Shown here: positions 8,877 through 18,500 of the stretch, one piece after another
Layout: every line of letters begins with the position of its first letter
Numbering within the stretch: position 1 is the first letter of the stretch
Position numbers and translations under genes: made by a program
Notes under the pieces: model-generated
The model's input: the letters and a program-made list of their open reading frames with translations, nothing else
Database searches by the model: none
Told to the model about the DNA's origin: nothing
Assembly: GCA_013204025.1 (NCBI GenBank)
Contig: JABMOW010000146.1
Coordinates: 1 to 52,330 of the forward strand
Source: Fidelibacterota bacterium
Lineage (GTDB): Bacteria > Fidelibacterota > Marinisomatia > SCGC-AAA003-L08 > JACNLC01
Direction: 5' to 3'
Length of the DNA stretch: 52,330 nt

Positions 8877-10082
8877 ATGATTGATTTTCAAAAAATTGTG
8901 AACCGCGCTGAATACTATCGCAATGACATTTCCACATTTCTGCGGGATATGATCGCCATCCCCAGCGAGAGCTGCCAGGAAGAAAAAGTGGTCCTGCGGA
9001 TCAAACAGGAAATGGAAAAAGTAGGGTTCGATCGCATCGAGATTGATCCTATGGGAAATATTCTAGGCTATCTTGGGAAGGGCTCACATCTGATTGCAAT
9101 GGACGCCCACATCGATACGGTTGGTGTGGGAAATCCTGCGTCGTGGAAGTTCGACCCGTTCATCGGCATGGAAAACGATGAAGTGGTTGGCGGTCGGGGC
9201 GCATCGGATCAGGAAGGCGGCATGGCATCCATGGTGTACGCGGCACGGATCATCAAAGACCTGGATTTAATGGACGATTATACCCTGTTGGTTACCGGCA
9301 CGATTCAGGAAGAAGACTGCGACGGATTGTGCTGGCAGTATATGATCGAAGAACGAAATATCCGTCCTGAATTTGTAGTCATCACTGAACCCACATCCTG
9401 CAATATTTATCGCGGACATCGCGGTCGGATGGAAATCAAAATCAGCACTACCGGTTTGAGCGCTCATGGGAGCGCTCCCGAAAGAGGCGACAATGCTATT
9501 TATAAAATGGCGGATATCATTCACGAATTATCCGAACTGAACCACCGACTGACCCATCACGATTTTCTGGGTAAAGGAAGTCTCACCGTTTCACAGATTT
9601 ATTTCAGTTCACCATCTCGATGTGCCGTTGCTGACGGTTGTTATATTTCCGTGGACCGTCGTTTGACCGTGGGTGAAACTGCTGATTCCGCCATCAAAGA
9701 AATACTCGACCTTCCGTCTGTTCAAGCAGCCAAAGCCACTGTAGAAATGTACGACTATGCCCGACCGTCGTATAAAGGATTGACCTACCCCGGTGAAGCG
9801 TACTTCCCCACCTGGTTGATTGAAGAAGACCACCCCGCCACCCAGACACTGGTAACGGCATTCCGTGGACTATTCAACAGCGAACCGTTGGTGGACAAAT
9901 GGACATTTTCAACGAATGGCGTCTCCATAATGGGGCGGTATGGCATACCCTGTATCGGATTCGGTCCCGGTCATGAAGATCAGGCACACGCTCCTAACGA
10001 ACTTACCTGGAAAGACGAACTGGTGAAATGCGCCGCCATGTATGCGGCGATTCCGAAGATTTATGTGGGGGAAAGCTTTTAG
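8877..10082 (+). CDS. ygeY: YgeY family M20 metallo-hydrolase
   Basis: A 401-residue M20 dinuclear-zinc hydrolase. Ligands are visible: MDAHIDTV (His78), GASDQEGG (Asp111), QEEDCDG (Glu145/Glu146), ITEPT (Glu171) and a C-terminal His in [13 protein letters not shown]. The EEDCDG block and RGHRGRMEI mark the YgeY subgroup, found next to ygeW and ygfK in purine-catabolism clusters, where it is thought to hydrolyse a ring-opened amide. AGGAAA lies 7 bases before the ATG. Base composition rises to about half G+C here, above its neighbours. It is the last gene of the left arm; the accessory island begins just after it. Confidence 0.9.
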   Translation: MIDFQKIVNRAEYYRNDISTFLRDMIAIPSESCQEEKVVLRIKQEMEKVGFDRIEIDPMGNILGYLGKGSHLIAMDAHIDTVGVGNPASWKFDPFIGMENDEVVGGRGASDQEGGMASMVYAARIIKDLDLMDDYTLLVTGTIQEEDCDGLCWQYMIEERNIRPEFVVITEPTSCNIYRGHRGRMEIKISTTGLSAHGSAPERGDNAIYKMADIIHELSELNHRLTHHDFLGKGSLTVSQIYFSSPSRCAVADGCYISVDRRLTVGETADSAIKEILDLPSVQAAKATVEMYDYARPSYKGLTYPGEAYFPTWLIEEDHPATQTLVTAFRGLFNSEPLVDKWTFSTNGVSIMGRYGIPCIGFGPGHEDQAHAPNELTWKDELVKCAAMYAAIPKIYVGESF

Positions 10083-10346
10083 GATCTCCACGGGAAAACG
10101 CTATAAAGTGTGAACTATTTCAAAAACAGAGAATCTTGTGCTTGGATTGGTAGCATGTAACCGCCAAGGTTCAGGGGCGGTACGGGAAACACTGCCACTC
10201 CTGAACAAATTATACGTCAATAAGTATTCTAAGAGAGGAAGCGAGCTTACTGCCGTCCCTCTGCAACCTTTTATTATGCTAATACCGTATTTTTCAGTAT
10301 CTCATACTTTTTTTGTTCGTAATTATATGGATCATAAACAATTTAG
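10083..10346. other. intergenic region at the left edge of the accessory island
   Basis: No convincing gene. It contains a 7-bp inverted repeat GTTCAGG (10169-10175) / CCTGAAC (10200-10206) with further GC pairing inside and a 24-base loop. The stem has no T run after it, so it is not a standard terminator; it may be a structured 3' end of the ygeY transcript or a remnant. Confidence 0.35.
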
Positions 10347-10595
10347 TTATTCTTCTTTCCTGGTAGATTCGAAAGCCCATTTCTTATATGAAATCCAAGA
10401 AGCCAAAATTAAAGCTGCACCAATACAGAATAATATTGGGTCAAAAGACATCCCTTTTGACCAAGAATGATCGCTAAAATCGGCTACTCCACTTTTGGCT
10501 GGCTCGTATGACGAGACAAGGAAATAAACACCAGATAGGAAGGAAACGAAAATATGAACAATTCTATTTTTTAAAACAGTTTTTAATTTTACCAT
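10347..10595 (-). CDS. small two-helix membrane protein of unknown function
   Basis: An 82-residue frame with two good hydrophobic stretches: IFVSFLSGVYFLVSSY (about 15-30) and LFCIGAALILASWISY (about 55-70), ending in a charged tail. I do not recognise the family. The opposite strand also has an open frame over part of this span, but its composition is not protein-like. A weak GAGA lies before the ATG. It is the first gene met in the island and has no close neighbour. Confidence 0.45.
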   Translation of the reverse strand: MVKLKTVLKNRIVHIFVSFLSGVYFLVSSYEPAKSGVADFSDHSWSKGMSFDPILFCIGAALILASWISYKKWAFESTRKEE

Positions 10596-10898
10596 ACTTT
10601 ATCTCTATATTGTTATAAAATTTCATAACACCTGATATAATCGGCATGAAAATATACTAGAATTTTGAAGTAAAATCCCCAAATGCCAAACACAATTATC
10701 ACTAAAATAGTTTAAAAAAAAACATCTTTGGTTTTTGGTTCCATCTTTTTATTCTCTTTTTATTTACATTGTCTATACCTGTATTAAAATCGTAATTCAA
10801 CTTTATACCTTACCAACAACTTTATTCTACATGTTTTGGGAATATTCTTCATTTTTTCTGTATTTGAATCTCCCTATTGATAGTTAACTAATCACTGA
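10596..10898. other. AT-rich intergenic region
   Basis: About 300 bases of AT-rich sequence between the two small membrane-protein genes. It has no supported gene, repeat or terminator. Confidence 0.5.
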
Positions 10899-11465
10899 CT
10901 AAACACTTGGTGATTTAAACTTAAAAAGTTGATCTTGATCCTCAAAAGATTCTAACTCAACTTCCTCAGGAATGATAAGTCCTGGTGCAATAATTGTGTC
11001 CCAACTTTCTTTAATATCTTTTCTATAGTCATAATTTGGATTTTGTACTATCATAAGGTCTCTGTGACTTGTGGCGAATAATAAGCAATTGTAAAATGCT
11101 TTTCTTGACTTTGGGTATAAGTAAAGACAGTTATTTTGCCACCAGTCATGAGCTTTAACAACAATCTCATAAATTTTCTCTCCTTGATTAATATTGCTCC
11201 TTATATCCCACCAAATTGAGAATGCCTGCTGATGTGCATTCAATTTAGTGCTGATATTTGTGAGCAAAAGTTGTTGTTTAAACGATTGTCTTGAAAGAAA
11301 CCTGTTGAAAATGAACGTCAACGTTGATCCAAAAATCATCCCAACTATTGCTGTGACTGGTAACGTTATATTTGTGTTGCCGAAAATTAACATCAACGCT
11401 GTACCTAAAATTGCTCCAATCGACAATAATATTATACGTATTATGTTTTCATTTTTATAAAGCAT
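10899..11465 (-). CDS. membrane protein of unknown function with two N-terminal helices
   Basis: A 188-residue protein. Two adjacent hydrophobic helices lie at about residues 10-28 and 33-53 (ILLSIGAILGTALMLIFG, LPVTAIVGMIFGSTLTFIF), followed by a soluble region with several Trp and Tyr (WWDIRSNI, HDWWQNNCLYLYP). A strong AGGAGG lies 8 bases before the ATG. No family recognised. The sequence GGGTTGTTAGTAG, also present upstream of the gene at 47492, lies just before its ribosome site, hinting at a mobile cassette-type boundary. Confidence 0.65.
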   Translation of the reverse strand: MLYKNENIIRIILLSIGAILGTALMLIFGNTNITLPVTAIVGMIFGSTLTFIFNRFLSRQSFKQQLLLTNISTKLNAHQQAFSIWWDIRSNINQGEKIYEIVVKAHDWWQNNCLYLYPKSRKAFYNCLLFATSHRDLMIVQNPNYDYRKDIKESWDTIIAPGLIIPEEVELESFEDQDQLFKFKSPSV

Positions 11466-11508
11466 AAATATTCCCTCCTATGTATCTACTAACAACCCTA
11501 CTGACTAT

Positions 11509-11652
11509 TTAATCCCTCTTACCGAACATCTGACACTTCGCACAAATATAAGCGCTGGGCCGGGCGTCATTATAGCTGTAAGAATCAAGCGAATTACGCG
11601 TCCAGTTGAGCGGTTTTTTAGGTTTTCCTTCAAGGATATATTGCTCTTTCAT
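11509..11652 (-). pseudogene. possible 3' remnant of a small zinc-ribbon protein gene
   Basis: A 47-residue frame, ATG at 11652 and TAA at 11509, overlapping the 3' end of the lipoprotein gene by 23 bases in another frame. It reads KPKKPLNWTRNSLDSY, then ARPSAYICAKCQMF. The C-terminal CAKC and the preceding W resemble the second half of small DUF6487-like zinc-ribbon proteins, whose first Cys pair would lie upstream and is absent. It is therefore probably a leftover of a longer gene rather than a complete one. The family link is a memory-based impression. Confidence 0.35.
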
Positions 11653-12106
11653 GATCATATATGGTAAAACTAGTCCCACTAGTAGTAACTATCACCGAGT
11701 CTTCTAATACATTTAACTGATATGTGTCAGTATATTCTGCGTTATAGAATACTAACTTATAAGAATTTGATTCGAAGGATATGGGGATTTTTCTAACTGC
11801 CGGTCCAGGCATCATGAAACACACTTCACACTCAATTATATCCAATATATGTATTCCTATTTCATCTGTATGATATTCTTCTTCTATTTCAATATAATTC
11901 AGAGTTGCTGGGAATTGTTCTTCTGTCACCATGTACAAATTAAAACCAACATAATCATCCAAATCATACAATATACTATCATATCTTACAGTAAAATAAA
12001 TCTCGCCATCATACTGATAATTATATTCATCATCTTCTTCCGTACAGGAAATGATCAATAGAGGAATTAAGACACCAGCTATCAATAGTTTTCTAATTGT
12101 TTTCAT
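11630..12106 (-). CDS. small secreted lipoprotein of unknown function
   Basis: About 158 residues. Starting at 12106 it reads MKTIRKLLIAGVLIPLLIISC, a signal peptide ending in a lipobox-type Cys, followed by an acidic stretch TEEDDEYNYQYDGE. The rest is beta-rich with many Tyr and Ile. GGAG lies 8 bases before this ATG, so the longer frame to 12145 is not preferred. It begins 28 bases after copy 1 of the interspersed repeat. No known domain recognised. Confidence 0.65.
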   Translation of the reverse strand: MKTIRKLLIAGVLIPLLIISCTEEDDEYNYQYDGEIYFTVRYDSILYDLDDYVGFNLYMVTEEQFPATLNYIEIEEEYHTDEIGIHILDIIECEVCFMMPGPAVRKIPISFESNSYKLVFYNAEYTDTYQLNVLEDSVIVTTSGTSFTIYDHERAIYP

Positions 12107-12134
12107 ATTTTCTACTCCCACAATCACAACAAAC

Positions 12135-12227
12135 CTAACTAACAATTATACCGAATTTCTCATCCGGCTGAATTCTGTTTGTTGAGATAAGTAAACTCAT
12201 TATCTTCACTTCTTCGGTTTTATCACA
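12135..12227 (-). repeat. interspersed 93-bp repeat, copy 1
   Basis: Copy 1 of a repeat also at 13882-13974 (same length, no gaps, 78 of 93 bases identical by eye) and, partly, at 27031-27084. All copies face the same way, directly upstream of a minus-strand gene. Read on the minus strand it is an open 31-codon stretch ending in TAG, with the shared peptide core RIQPDE. Here it continues, in frame, the 21 codons that follow the stop of the dockerin gene (12294). The 3' edge is GTTAGTTAGGT. Confidence 0.75.
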
Positions 12228-12293
12228 ATATTTACCGTGACCAAGTCGATCACCTGTTATTCCAAAAGTCAAAATATCGCCAACGATATCCGT

Positions 12294-13244
12294 TTACTCA
12301 CAACTTCCATCATCGATAATAGCAAGTGGATCAAAATTATTTGCGTCAGGATCAGTGCATCCATAACACCAATCCGAGTCAAGACCTGTAGAGCCGCCAA
12401 CACATCCACATTCGTTCATTGAAGCTGATCCACCACATTCTCCAAAACAATCATTCTCAAGTGCTTCTCCCTCATCGTAAAGGCACCAGTCGTTACATCC
12501 AACTGGATAATAGCAAGAACCATCGTCATACATGCTATCTGGATTAAAGTTACAGGCTTCCGGATCTGTACAAGCCGGTTCGGGTTCACAGCAATATATT
12601 AAACAATTCTCATCTATCACCGGATATGAACCTCCCCCGGGAGGAGCACTAATAATCACATCCGAAATACACACATCAAAACCTACAATTTCACTAAACG
12701 TAAGTATAGTCAATAAATAATTACCTGCTGGAAGATAATCCTCGCCAAAAACAAAACCGATTACTATGCCTGAAGATGTTGCGACTTGCCATCCAGATGT
12801 ACTGCCCGCAGCTCCAGCAGAAGCTCCATTAATTGTTAATCCGGAAATATTAAATTGAAATCCAGCCACCGGACCGGGTGCATCAAGCCAGATTTCTATA
12901 GTGCCTGGGATAGGATCGACCATACCAAAATACAGGATCGCTTCATATTCACAACAATCAAAACATTGTATGTTTGCATCGGAATTAAAGTTAAATGACT
13001 CAATATCCATACAACCAAAAACGGCGCAGTCATTCAAGATACAATCTACAGTTTCAACAATATCCACAATGTTCATTGCACCATCACCAGTCCAATCGCA
13101 TTGAGTACCATCAAAACAATCAAAAAGTATACAGTCAACCATAGAAGTGATATCGATAATATCAATAGTATCATCCTCATTCCAGTCACACTGAGCAAGG
13201 ATGGGTGAGATAATAAGTATGATTGATATTATTAGTTTCTTCAT
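12294..13244 (-). CDS. secreted dockerin- and cohesin-like surface protein
   Basis: About 316 residues. Signal peptide MKKLIISIILIISPILAQ, then two dockerin-type calcium loops (DWNEDDTIDIIDITSMVDCI and DWTGDGAMNIVDIVETVDCI), then a cohesin-like beta domain (GFQFNISGLTINGA, LPAGNYLLTILTFSE), then a Cys-rich tail with two CTDP modules (CTDPEACNFNPD, CTDPDANNFDPL ... DDGSC). Dockerin-cohesin pairs join proteins on cell surfaces; carrying both suggests self-assembly or binding to the neighbouring proteins. The start at 13244 has GGAG upstream; the longer frame lacks one. It has no sorting domain at its C-terminus. Confidence 0.75.
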   Translation of the reverse strand: MKKLIISIILIISPILAQCDWNEDDTIDIIDITSMVDCILFDCFDGTQCDWTGDGAMNIVDIVETVDCILNDCAVFGCMDIESFNFNSDANIQCFDCCEYEAILYFGMVDPIPGTIEIWLDAPGPVAGFQFNISGLTINGASAGAAGSTSGWQVATSSGIVIGFVFGEDYLPAGNYLLTILTFSEIVGFDVCISDVIISAPPGGGSYPVIDENCLIYCCEPEPACTDPEACNFNPDSMYDDGSCYYPVGCNDWCLYDEGEALENDCFGECGGSASMNECGCVGGSTGLDSDWCYGCTDPDANNFDPLAIIDDGSCE

Positions 13245-13407
13245 TATTTCTCCTAAATATATCACATCCACCTAAAAACGAAATAACCGATGTGAAAATT
13301 GTCACAGCCAGTCATTCCCATTTCTGAAAGTTCTGTTGAAATATCTAAATCTGTTAAATTCATACTCTTACTTTTCACGTTTGGTCGATTGAAAGTTAGA
13401 ACGTAGC

Positions 13408-13866
13408 TCATTTCACTAACAAAATTTTCCGTGTTACTTGTGTTACTCCATCTTTGGTAATTACACATATATACAAACCGGATGGCCAAGAACCAGCTAA
13501 TGTAATCTCATATTTACCTTCAAAGAGATGTTTTTCTTGAATCAAAGCTAACTCACTACCATTCAGCTCAGAAACCGAAACCTCAAACAAACCTGGTTTA
13601 ATAATTTCAAAATATAATATAGGTCTGTGAAAAAACGGTGTTGAAACCTGAAACACATTTATTGAAATATCACCTTCATTTTCAGCGACCATGTCATCAT
13701 AATATAGACTATCAGTTTCTCTGAGTTCAAATTTACTTATGATGAGATTAGTTTGAGGTTCAATTATTTCAGATGATCCCCCAATAGGTCTATTAGTTCC
13801 TTGCCTGGAATTTATTGCACAACCAATCATCAATATTGAGAATATGAAATAAAGAAATGATTTCAT
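13408..13866 (-). CDS. lipoprotein with a Por-type C-terminal sorting-like domain
   Basis: A 152-residue protein. Signal peptide MKSFLYFIFSILMIGC with lipobox Cys16, a linker, and a C-terminal beta domain ending WPSGLYICVITKDG, VTRKILLVK, which matches the end of T9SS type A sorting domains (GLYxxxI...KxxLxK). Having both a lipobox and a sorting-like end is unusual; one may be vestigial. The ATG has no ribosome site; copy 2 of the interspersed repeat ends 15 bases before it. Confidence 0.65.
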   Translation of the reverse strand: MKSFLYFIFSILMIGCAINSRQGTNRPIGGSSEIIEPQTNLIISKFELRETDSLYYDDMVAENEGDISINVFQVSTPFFHRPILYFEIIKPGLFEVSVSELNGSELALIQEKHLFEGKYEITLAGSWPSGLYICVITKDGVTQVTRKILLVK

Positions 13867-13881
13867 TATAAATCTTGCATT

Positions 13882-13974
13882 CTAACTAACAATTATGACA
13901 AAATTCTCGTCTGGTTGAATTCTGTATATTAAGATAAGCAAACTCATAATCCTTTCTTCTTCGGTTTTATCACA
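13882..13974 (-). repeat. interspersed 93-bp repeat, copy 2
   Basis: Same length and orientation as copy 1 (12135-12227). Read in the same frame, 9 of the 15 differences fall in third codon positions and several are silent (for example CAG/CAA, CCG/CCA, GAT/GAC, TTC/TTT), ending at the same TAG. This pattern suggests the repeat descends from coding sequence, the tail of some protein family, rather than from a structural DNA element alone. Confidence 0.75.
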
Positions 13975-14108
13975 TGTGAGGTAATGATATTTTCTATGTT
14001 CACGAGCATGTGAGATATATTTGGTGAACCCATCCCTGCCAGAGTTCTGAACTTTGTCATGGTTTCAATTTGGCTACCATCTCTGACTGTTGTAATTATT
14101 AAACACAT
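13944..14108 (-). CDS. possible 54-residue small protein directly after the FISUMP gene
   Basis: ATG 14106-14108 follows the TAA of the FISUMP gene without a gap and in the same frame, and runs to TGA 13944-13946. It reads TVRDGSQIETMTKF and AGMGSPNISHML, with a basic end VIKPKKKGL. It has no ribosome site. Its stop overlaps the ATG of the frame shared by the repeat copies. No family recognised. The alternative frame of the same DNA is open too, so it may only be repeat-derived. Confidence 0.2.
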   Translation of the reverse strand: MCLIITTVRDGSQIETMTKFRTLAGMGSPNISHMLVNIENIITSHVIKPKKKGL

Positions 14109-15464
14109 TTAATCTCCGATGCAACGGACTGAAAAACCTACGCGTAGATAGGCGCTGTACCGGCCGACTCCTGAACCATTGTAACCCACGAACCGGCACC
14201 AGGCACTGCCACTACTGATGGCCGTAGAGGACCAGAAATAACAGTAGTTACCCATACTGTAGGAGTAACCATTGTAGTCGTAGCGGGAACCACCGGGAAG
14301 GGCAAGAAAGCCTGATGCTCCAAATTCACTATTGCTCTCTAATGCTCCACTATCCCACAAATCAACATTACCTGCCAGTTGGCTGCCTTCATCGGTACCT
14401 CTATAACCTTCAGTAATAGCTTCTTCATAGCTCATTCCCAGAGTCATCTCCAGCTCCATCCATTCCTCATCGGACGGGGCATGAAATCCTTCTGGGCAGA
14501 CACCCCGGGTATCGTCAACGGCGTACCAATTGTAAAGGTTGCCGTACACTTCAGTATTGGTTGGGTCATTGTTATAAATACCATAAGCACCCGTTGACAG
14601 ACTTGACCATTCAGAGTTATTCGTTATATTTGGTATTTCGTCACCATTCCGGTAATGAGTGACTTTCAGGTTTTCAGCCATCCATTCCTGATCACCTATG
14701 ATGACCGTGTTGTAGACATTGCCATCGAAGTCGGTTACGGTACTTACAGACCAGCAATCTGTTATTATGCAATTAACGATGATGACAATATCCAGAACAT
14801 CAATAATCTCATCTTCATTCATATCCCCGGCCCATAGCTCATATTCGCTTGGAATATCTCCCATAATGATATTCACCATTCTGACAATATCAAGAACATT
14901 CAATTGGTTGTCTTGGTTTAGGTCTCCCTGTTGAAAGTATTCACAACTTCCACTATCGAAATCTGCTTCGGGATTATAATTATTTGCATCAGGATCGAGA
15001 CAGCCATAAATCGGATTCATGACAATCGGTATATTGGGAACAACCCACGATAGGGGTACACCTCCATCACCAGGTACGTTTACAACTTCTAAGTATAAGG
15101 GGCCATAAACCATTAACTCATCTGCGTTCCAGTGAACAGACGTTAAAACGCCCACACCGTTTGGGATTGTATTTCCCTCTAATGAAAAACACAGAATCAA
15201 GCCAGAACCGTTGGAAGCTAGCGCAAACCCGGCGTCTTCTGCCCTACCCCCAAATACTGATCCGAATGAAAGTTCGCTAACATCACCTATCAAACCGGAG
15301 GTGTCTATGTTCAATTGGAATCCATAAACCGGTTCTGAATTTTCCATATAAATATCCAGCCAGGAACCATTCTCTTCATCAACATTCCACCCGGAGATGA
15401 AGAGAGATACATCCTGTGTAAATAATCTAGAGATGATGAAGAATAGGAATATAAAAAATTTCAT
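14109..15464 (-). CDS. secreted cohesin-like / dockerin / FISUMP-domain surface protein
   Basis: About 451 residues. Signal peptide (MKFFIFLFFIISRLFT), cohesin-like domain (VYGFQLNIDTSG, FGGRAEDAGF), a CxDP loop (CLDPDANNYNPEADFDSGSC), two dockerin loops (GDLNQDNQLNVLDIVRMVN, GDMNEDEIIDVLDIVIIVN), and a C-terminal FISUMP domain (Fibrobacter succinogenes major paralogous domain) recognised from NTVIIGDQEWMAENLKVTHY, YGNLYNWYAVDD and YFWSSTAISSGSAWC. FISUMP domains are extracellular, of unclear role. GGGAG precedes the chosen ATG at 15464; the longer frame to 15500 has no such site. The same cohesin-like module recurs four times in the giant neighbour, suggesting shared surface assembly. Confidence 0.8.
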   Translation of the reverse strand: MKFFIFLFFIISRLFTQDVSLFISGWNVDEENGSWLDIYMENSEPVYGFQLNIDTSGLIGDVSELSFGSVFGGRAEDAGFALASNGSGLILCFSLEGNTIPNGVGVLTSVHWNADELMVYGPLYLEVVNVPGDGGVPLSWVVPNIPIVMNPIYGCLDPDANNYNPEADFDSGSCEYFQQGDLNQDNQLNVLDIVRMVNIIMGDIPSEYELWAGDMNEDEIIDVLDIVIIVNCIITDCWSVSTVTDFDGNVYNTVIIGDQEWMAENLKVTHYRNGDEIPNITNNSEWSSLSTGAYGIYNNDPTNTEVYGNLYNWYAVDDTRGVCPEGFHAPSDEEWMELEMTLGMSYEEAITEGYRGTDEGSQLAGNVDLWDSGALESNSEFGASGFLALPGGSRYDYNGYSYSMGNYCYFWSSTAISSGSAWCRFVGYNGSGVGRYSAYLRVGFSVRCIGD

Positions 15465-15539
15465 TTTTATTATCTCCCTGTTTAAAAAATAACGTATCAT
15501 GATTTTAGAAAATATAAATTATATATACTGTTATTTCTC

Positions 15540-18500
15540 TTATTTCAACAATACCACCTTTTGCCGGGCAGTGAATTCTTCCGATCCTGATTTCCCACGC
15601 ATCACTACAAAATACAATCCCGATGGAAGATCGTCGCCATGAAATTCAATGGAGTAATGACCCGCCACCACAGGTGTGTTTTCAGATATGAGTTGAGTCA
15701 TCTGTCTGCCAGTCACATTATAAACGATTATGCTCACATATCCATCAACCGGAATGGAATATCCAATGGTGGTCACGGGGTTAAACGGATTAGGATATGC
15801 ACGATTCAATGACCATGACTGAGGTACGACATCTGTGGATGTAATGATCAGAATACCGGTGTTCATTGGCGACTGCCCGAATTGGGAATTGTCCAAGTCG
15901 GCGATGACTTTTACTTCTCGGTTTGTATCCATTTTCCACAATCGGATATCAACCTCATCCCCTGTTTCGTACCCCGGGATGTCAACACCAAAACTATGAA
16001 ATCCTTCCCAGGCTGTGAGCAATATGGGTTTAGACGGATCGACGATTCGGGCTGCACCTACCACTATCCCATGCGCATACACCACAAGTTCATCACCAGG
16101 CACAACTTCTCCCACAACCGAAGTGATAACGATTGGCGTGGATAGCCCCGTTTTCATAATATCATACTGCTGTGAGACACTTTCTACTTTATAGGATTCA
16201 ATCTCGGCAATGTCATTTCCGAAGTCCCGAATTAATTCAGTTTGAGGAAATGCAAATTCGACCACAGAATCAGTGTTTAGGAATATACGATAGCCCTTCC
16301 CAGGATATAAATATGTGAGAGTGGTTGCTCCGTAAGAAGGGATATAAAATTCACCCTGATCATTGCTCACTAGGAGGATTTGATTGTTATACGCACCAAA
16401 AGCATCAAAGGTTGACATGGGAACCTGTGGCAGATATGAAATCAGATTATTCATAAATGGATCCAGATTAATTGTTTGATATGGTTCGACTGGAACGCCG
16501 GTCAGAGAGAAAGTATATGGCTCATTCAAACTGGTAAATAATTTGTACCCTTCCAAAATATCCATATTCCCGATGGTATTATAATTTAAGCTGGGTACAT
16601 AAAACTCACCCTGATCATTGGATGCGATGATGACATTATCTTCAAATACTGTTTGAATTGATGGATCATCAGGCTCCACATTTATGGATATGAGGTTATT
16701 CATGAATGGTTCTAAAGTCAGAGTTAACGCGGTCTGACCGATTGCTTCAATTATAACGGATGTCTGAGGCTCTCCCCAAACACCGTTTCCCGCAGTGAGT
16801 GTGACAATTATTTCTCTTTCAACGTTTTGAACTGAATTCCATACTCGTATGTAGATTGGATTTCCTACTACATAACCAGGTACCGGCACACCAAAACTCC
16901 CACAATAATCAATGGAACCTGCAGATAAGACTCCACTTGGTATACCTGACCAAACACTTGCACCTACCAGAATTTCTCCAAATTGATTAGAACAATCACC
17001 CGAGTTGATAATACCATTATAGTCAAACAACCCAATTTCATCTCCAAATTCAAGTCCAACCGCATCGTCGATATGAACCAGATGAAATTCACCAGTGGGT
17101 TCGGGTAGATCGATATAATGCTGTGGGTCCTGACTCGGGAACCCCAATGGGCAATTTTCAGTGGTGTGTAATGATTCGTATATTCCATCATATGCAGATA
17201 CGTAATAACAATTTTGATATGGGTCGCTATCGATATATTCAGTGTCCAATAAATCACTAATCAGCAACTCGTCATTACGATAAACATTATAGGTGATGAT
17301 GACAGGCTGGCAATTTCCAAAGCAGAACGGATCCCCGGTTTCGAAAGTCAAGGCGTCGCCCATAGGTCCGGAAAAATTGGTAACAATCAGGTCGATATAC
17401 TCGTCTATTCCTTCCGGCACCCAATCGATATACAACAGAACGCCCTCGCCCGGCTCGATATAACTTCCACTATAAGAAAATCCAAGGGTCATCCCGAAAT
17501 CACTCGTAGCCATATAAAACCCTGCTTCCTGAGCACGACCGCCATATGTGTATCCGTAATCCGCGGTAATGGTGGAGTCCAAAACAGTTGCGAATTGAAA
17601 TCCATATAACGGTACGTTATTCCGCAATGAGATTTCAATATGATCTTCGGTGATATCACTGATCCAAATCACCACATCCACTAGGGATGAATCAATAGAA
17701 TATGGATCCCAATAAAGACAGTAACTCCCTCCATACCTCAATACTTCAAAATTTAGAGGTGTTTCCACATAGGTACATGTCTCGTCATCTTCAGTGGCTT
17801 GTGGATTATAATTCACCGCGAGTGGATCGGTACAACCCGGCAATGAAAATGTGGTCGCACAGGCTTCATTGGAATAGTCCGATGTATTCGTACCGTCAAA
17901 TGCGGTTACGGTATAACAATGGGTTTCAGAAAATCCCAATCCGCTATCGATAAATGTCGTTGTAAAAAGACTATCAGCGAATATTTCGTCATCCCTAAAA
18001 ATGGTGTATGAAATAGTCAGTGGATCGCAATTTCCATAGCAAAACGGTTCACCAGCTGCATATGTCAACTGCGTTCCATTGGGTCCCGAAAAATTGGTTA
18101 CAAGCAGATCTACCCAAGCATCAGTCCCAGTGGGTGTCCAATCGACAAAAACGAGGACACATTCCCCCGGTGGAATGGAATTTCCAGTAAAGGAAAATCC
18201 CAAAGTCAATCCGATGGGATTTGAGGACAAGGAAAATCCCGCATCCTGTGCACTCCCACCATATACAGTCCCGAATTCAGCGGTGATTTCCGGGTCGGGG
18301 ACAATTGAAAATTGAAATCCATATAAAGGTACATTATTCAGCATGGAAATTTCAATATGCTCCTCAGTGACATCACTGATCCAGATCACCACATCTACCA
18401 GAGATGAATCCAGTACAAATGCATCCCAATCCAAATAAATATCATTTTCAATCGCCGAAGCTGTAAGGTTCAATGGTGGTCCGATATACCTGCAATTACC

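Noticed and set aside
5275-10082. Selenocysteine (in-frame TGA) in the hydroxylase genes
   Set aside because: All catalytic genes are open end to end; the selenium here is expected as a labile cofactor, not selenocysteine.
10138-10470. Plus-strand open frame of 110 codons
   Set aside because: It overlaps a better minus-strand membrane-protein frame, lacks a ribosome site, and its composition is not protein-like.
13262-13489. Minus-strand open frame overlapping the 13408-13866 lipoprotein gene
   Set aside because: It covers the sorting-domain end of the real gene in another frame, with no signal or family match.
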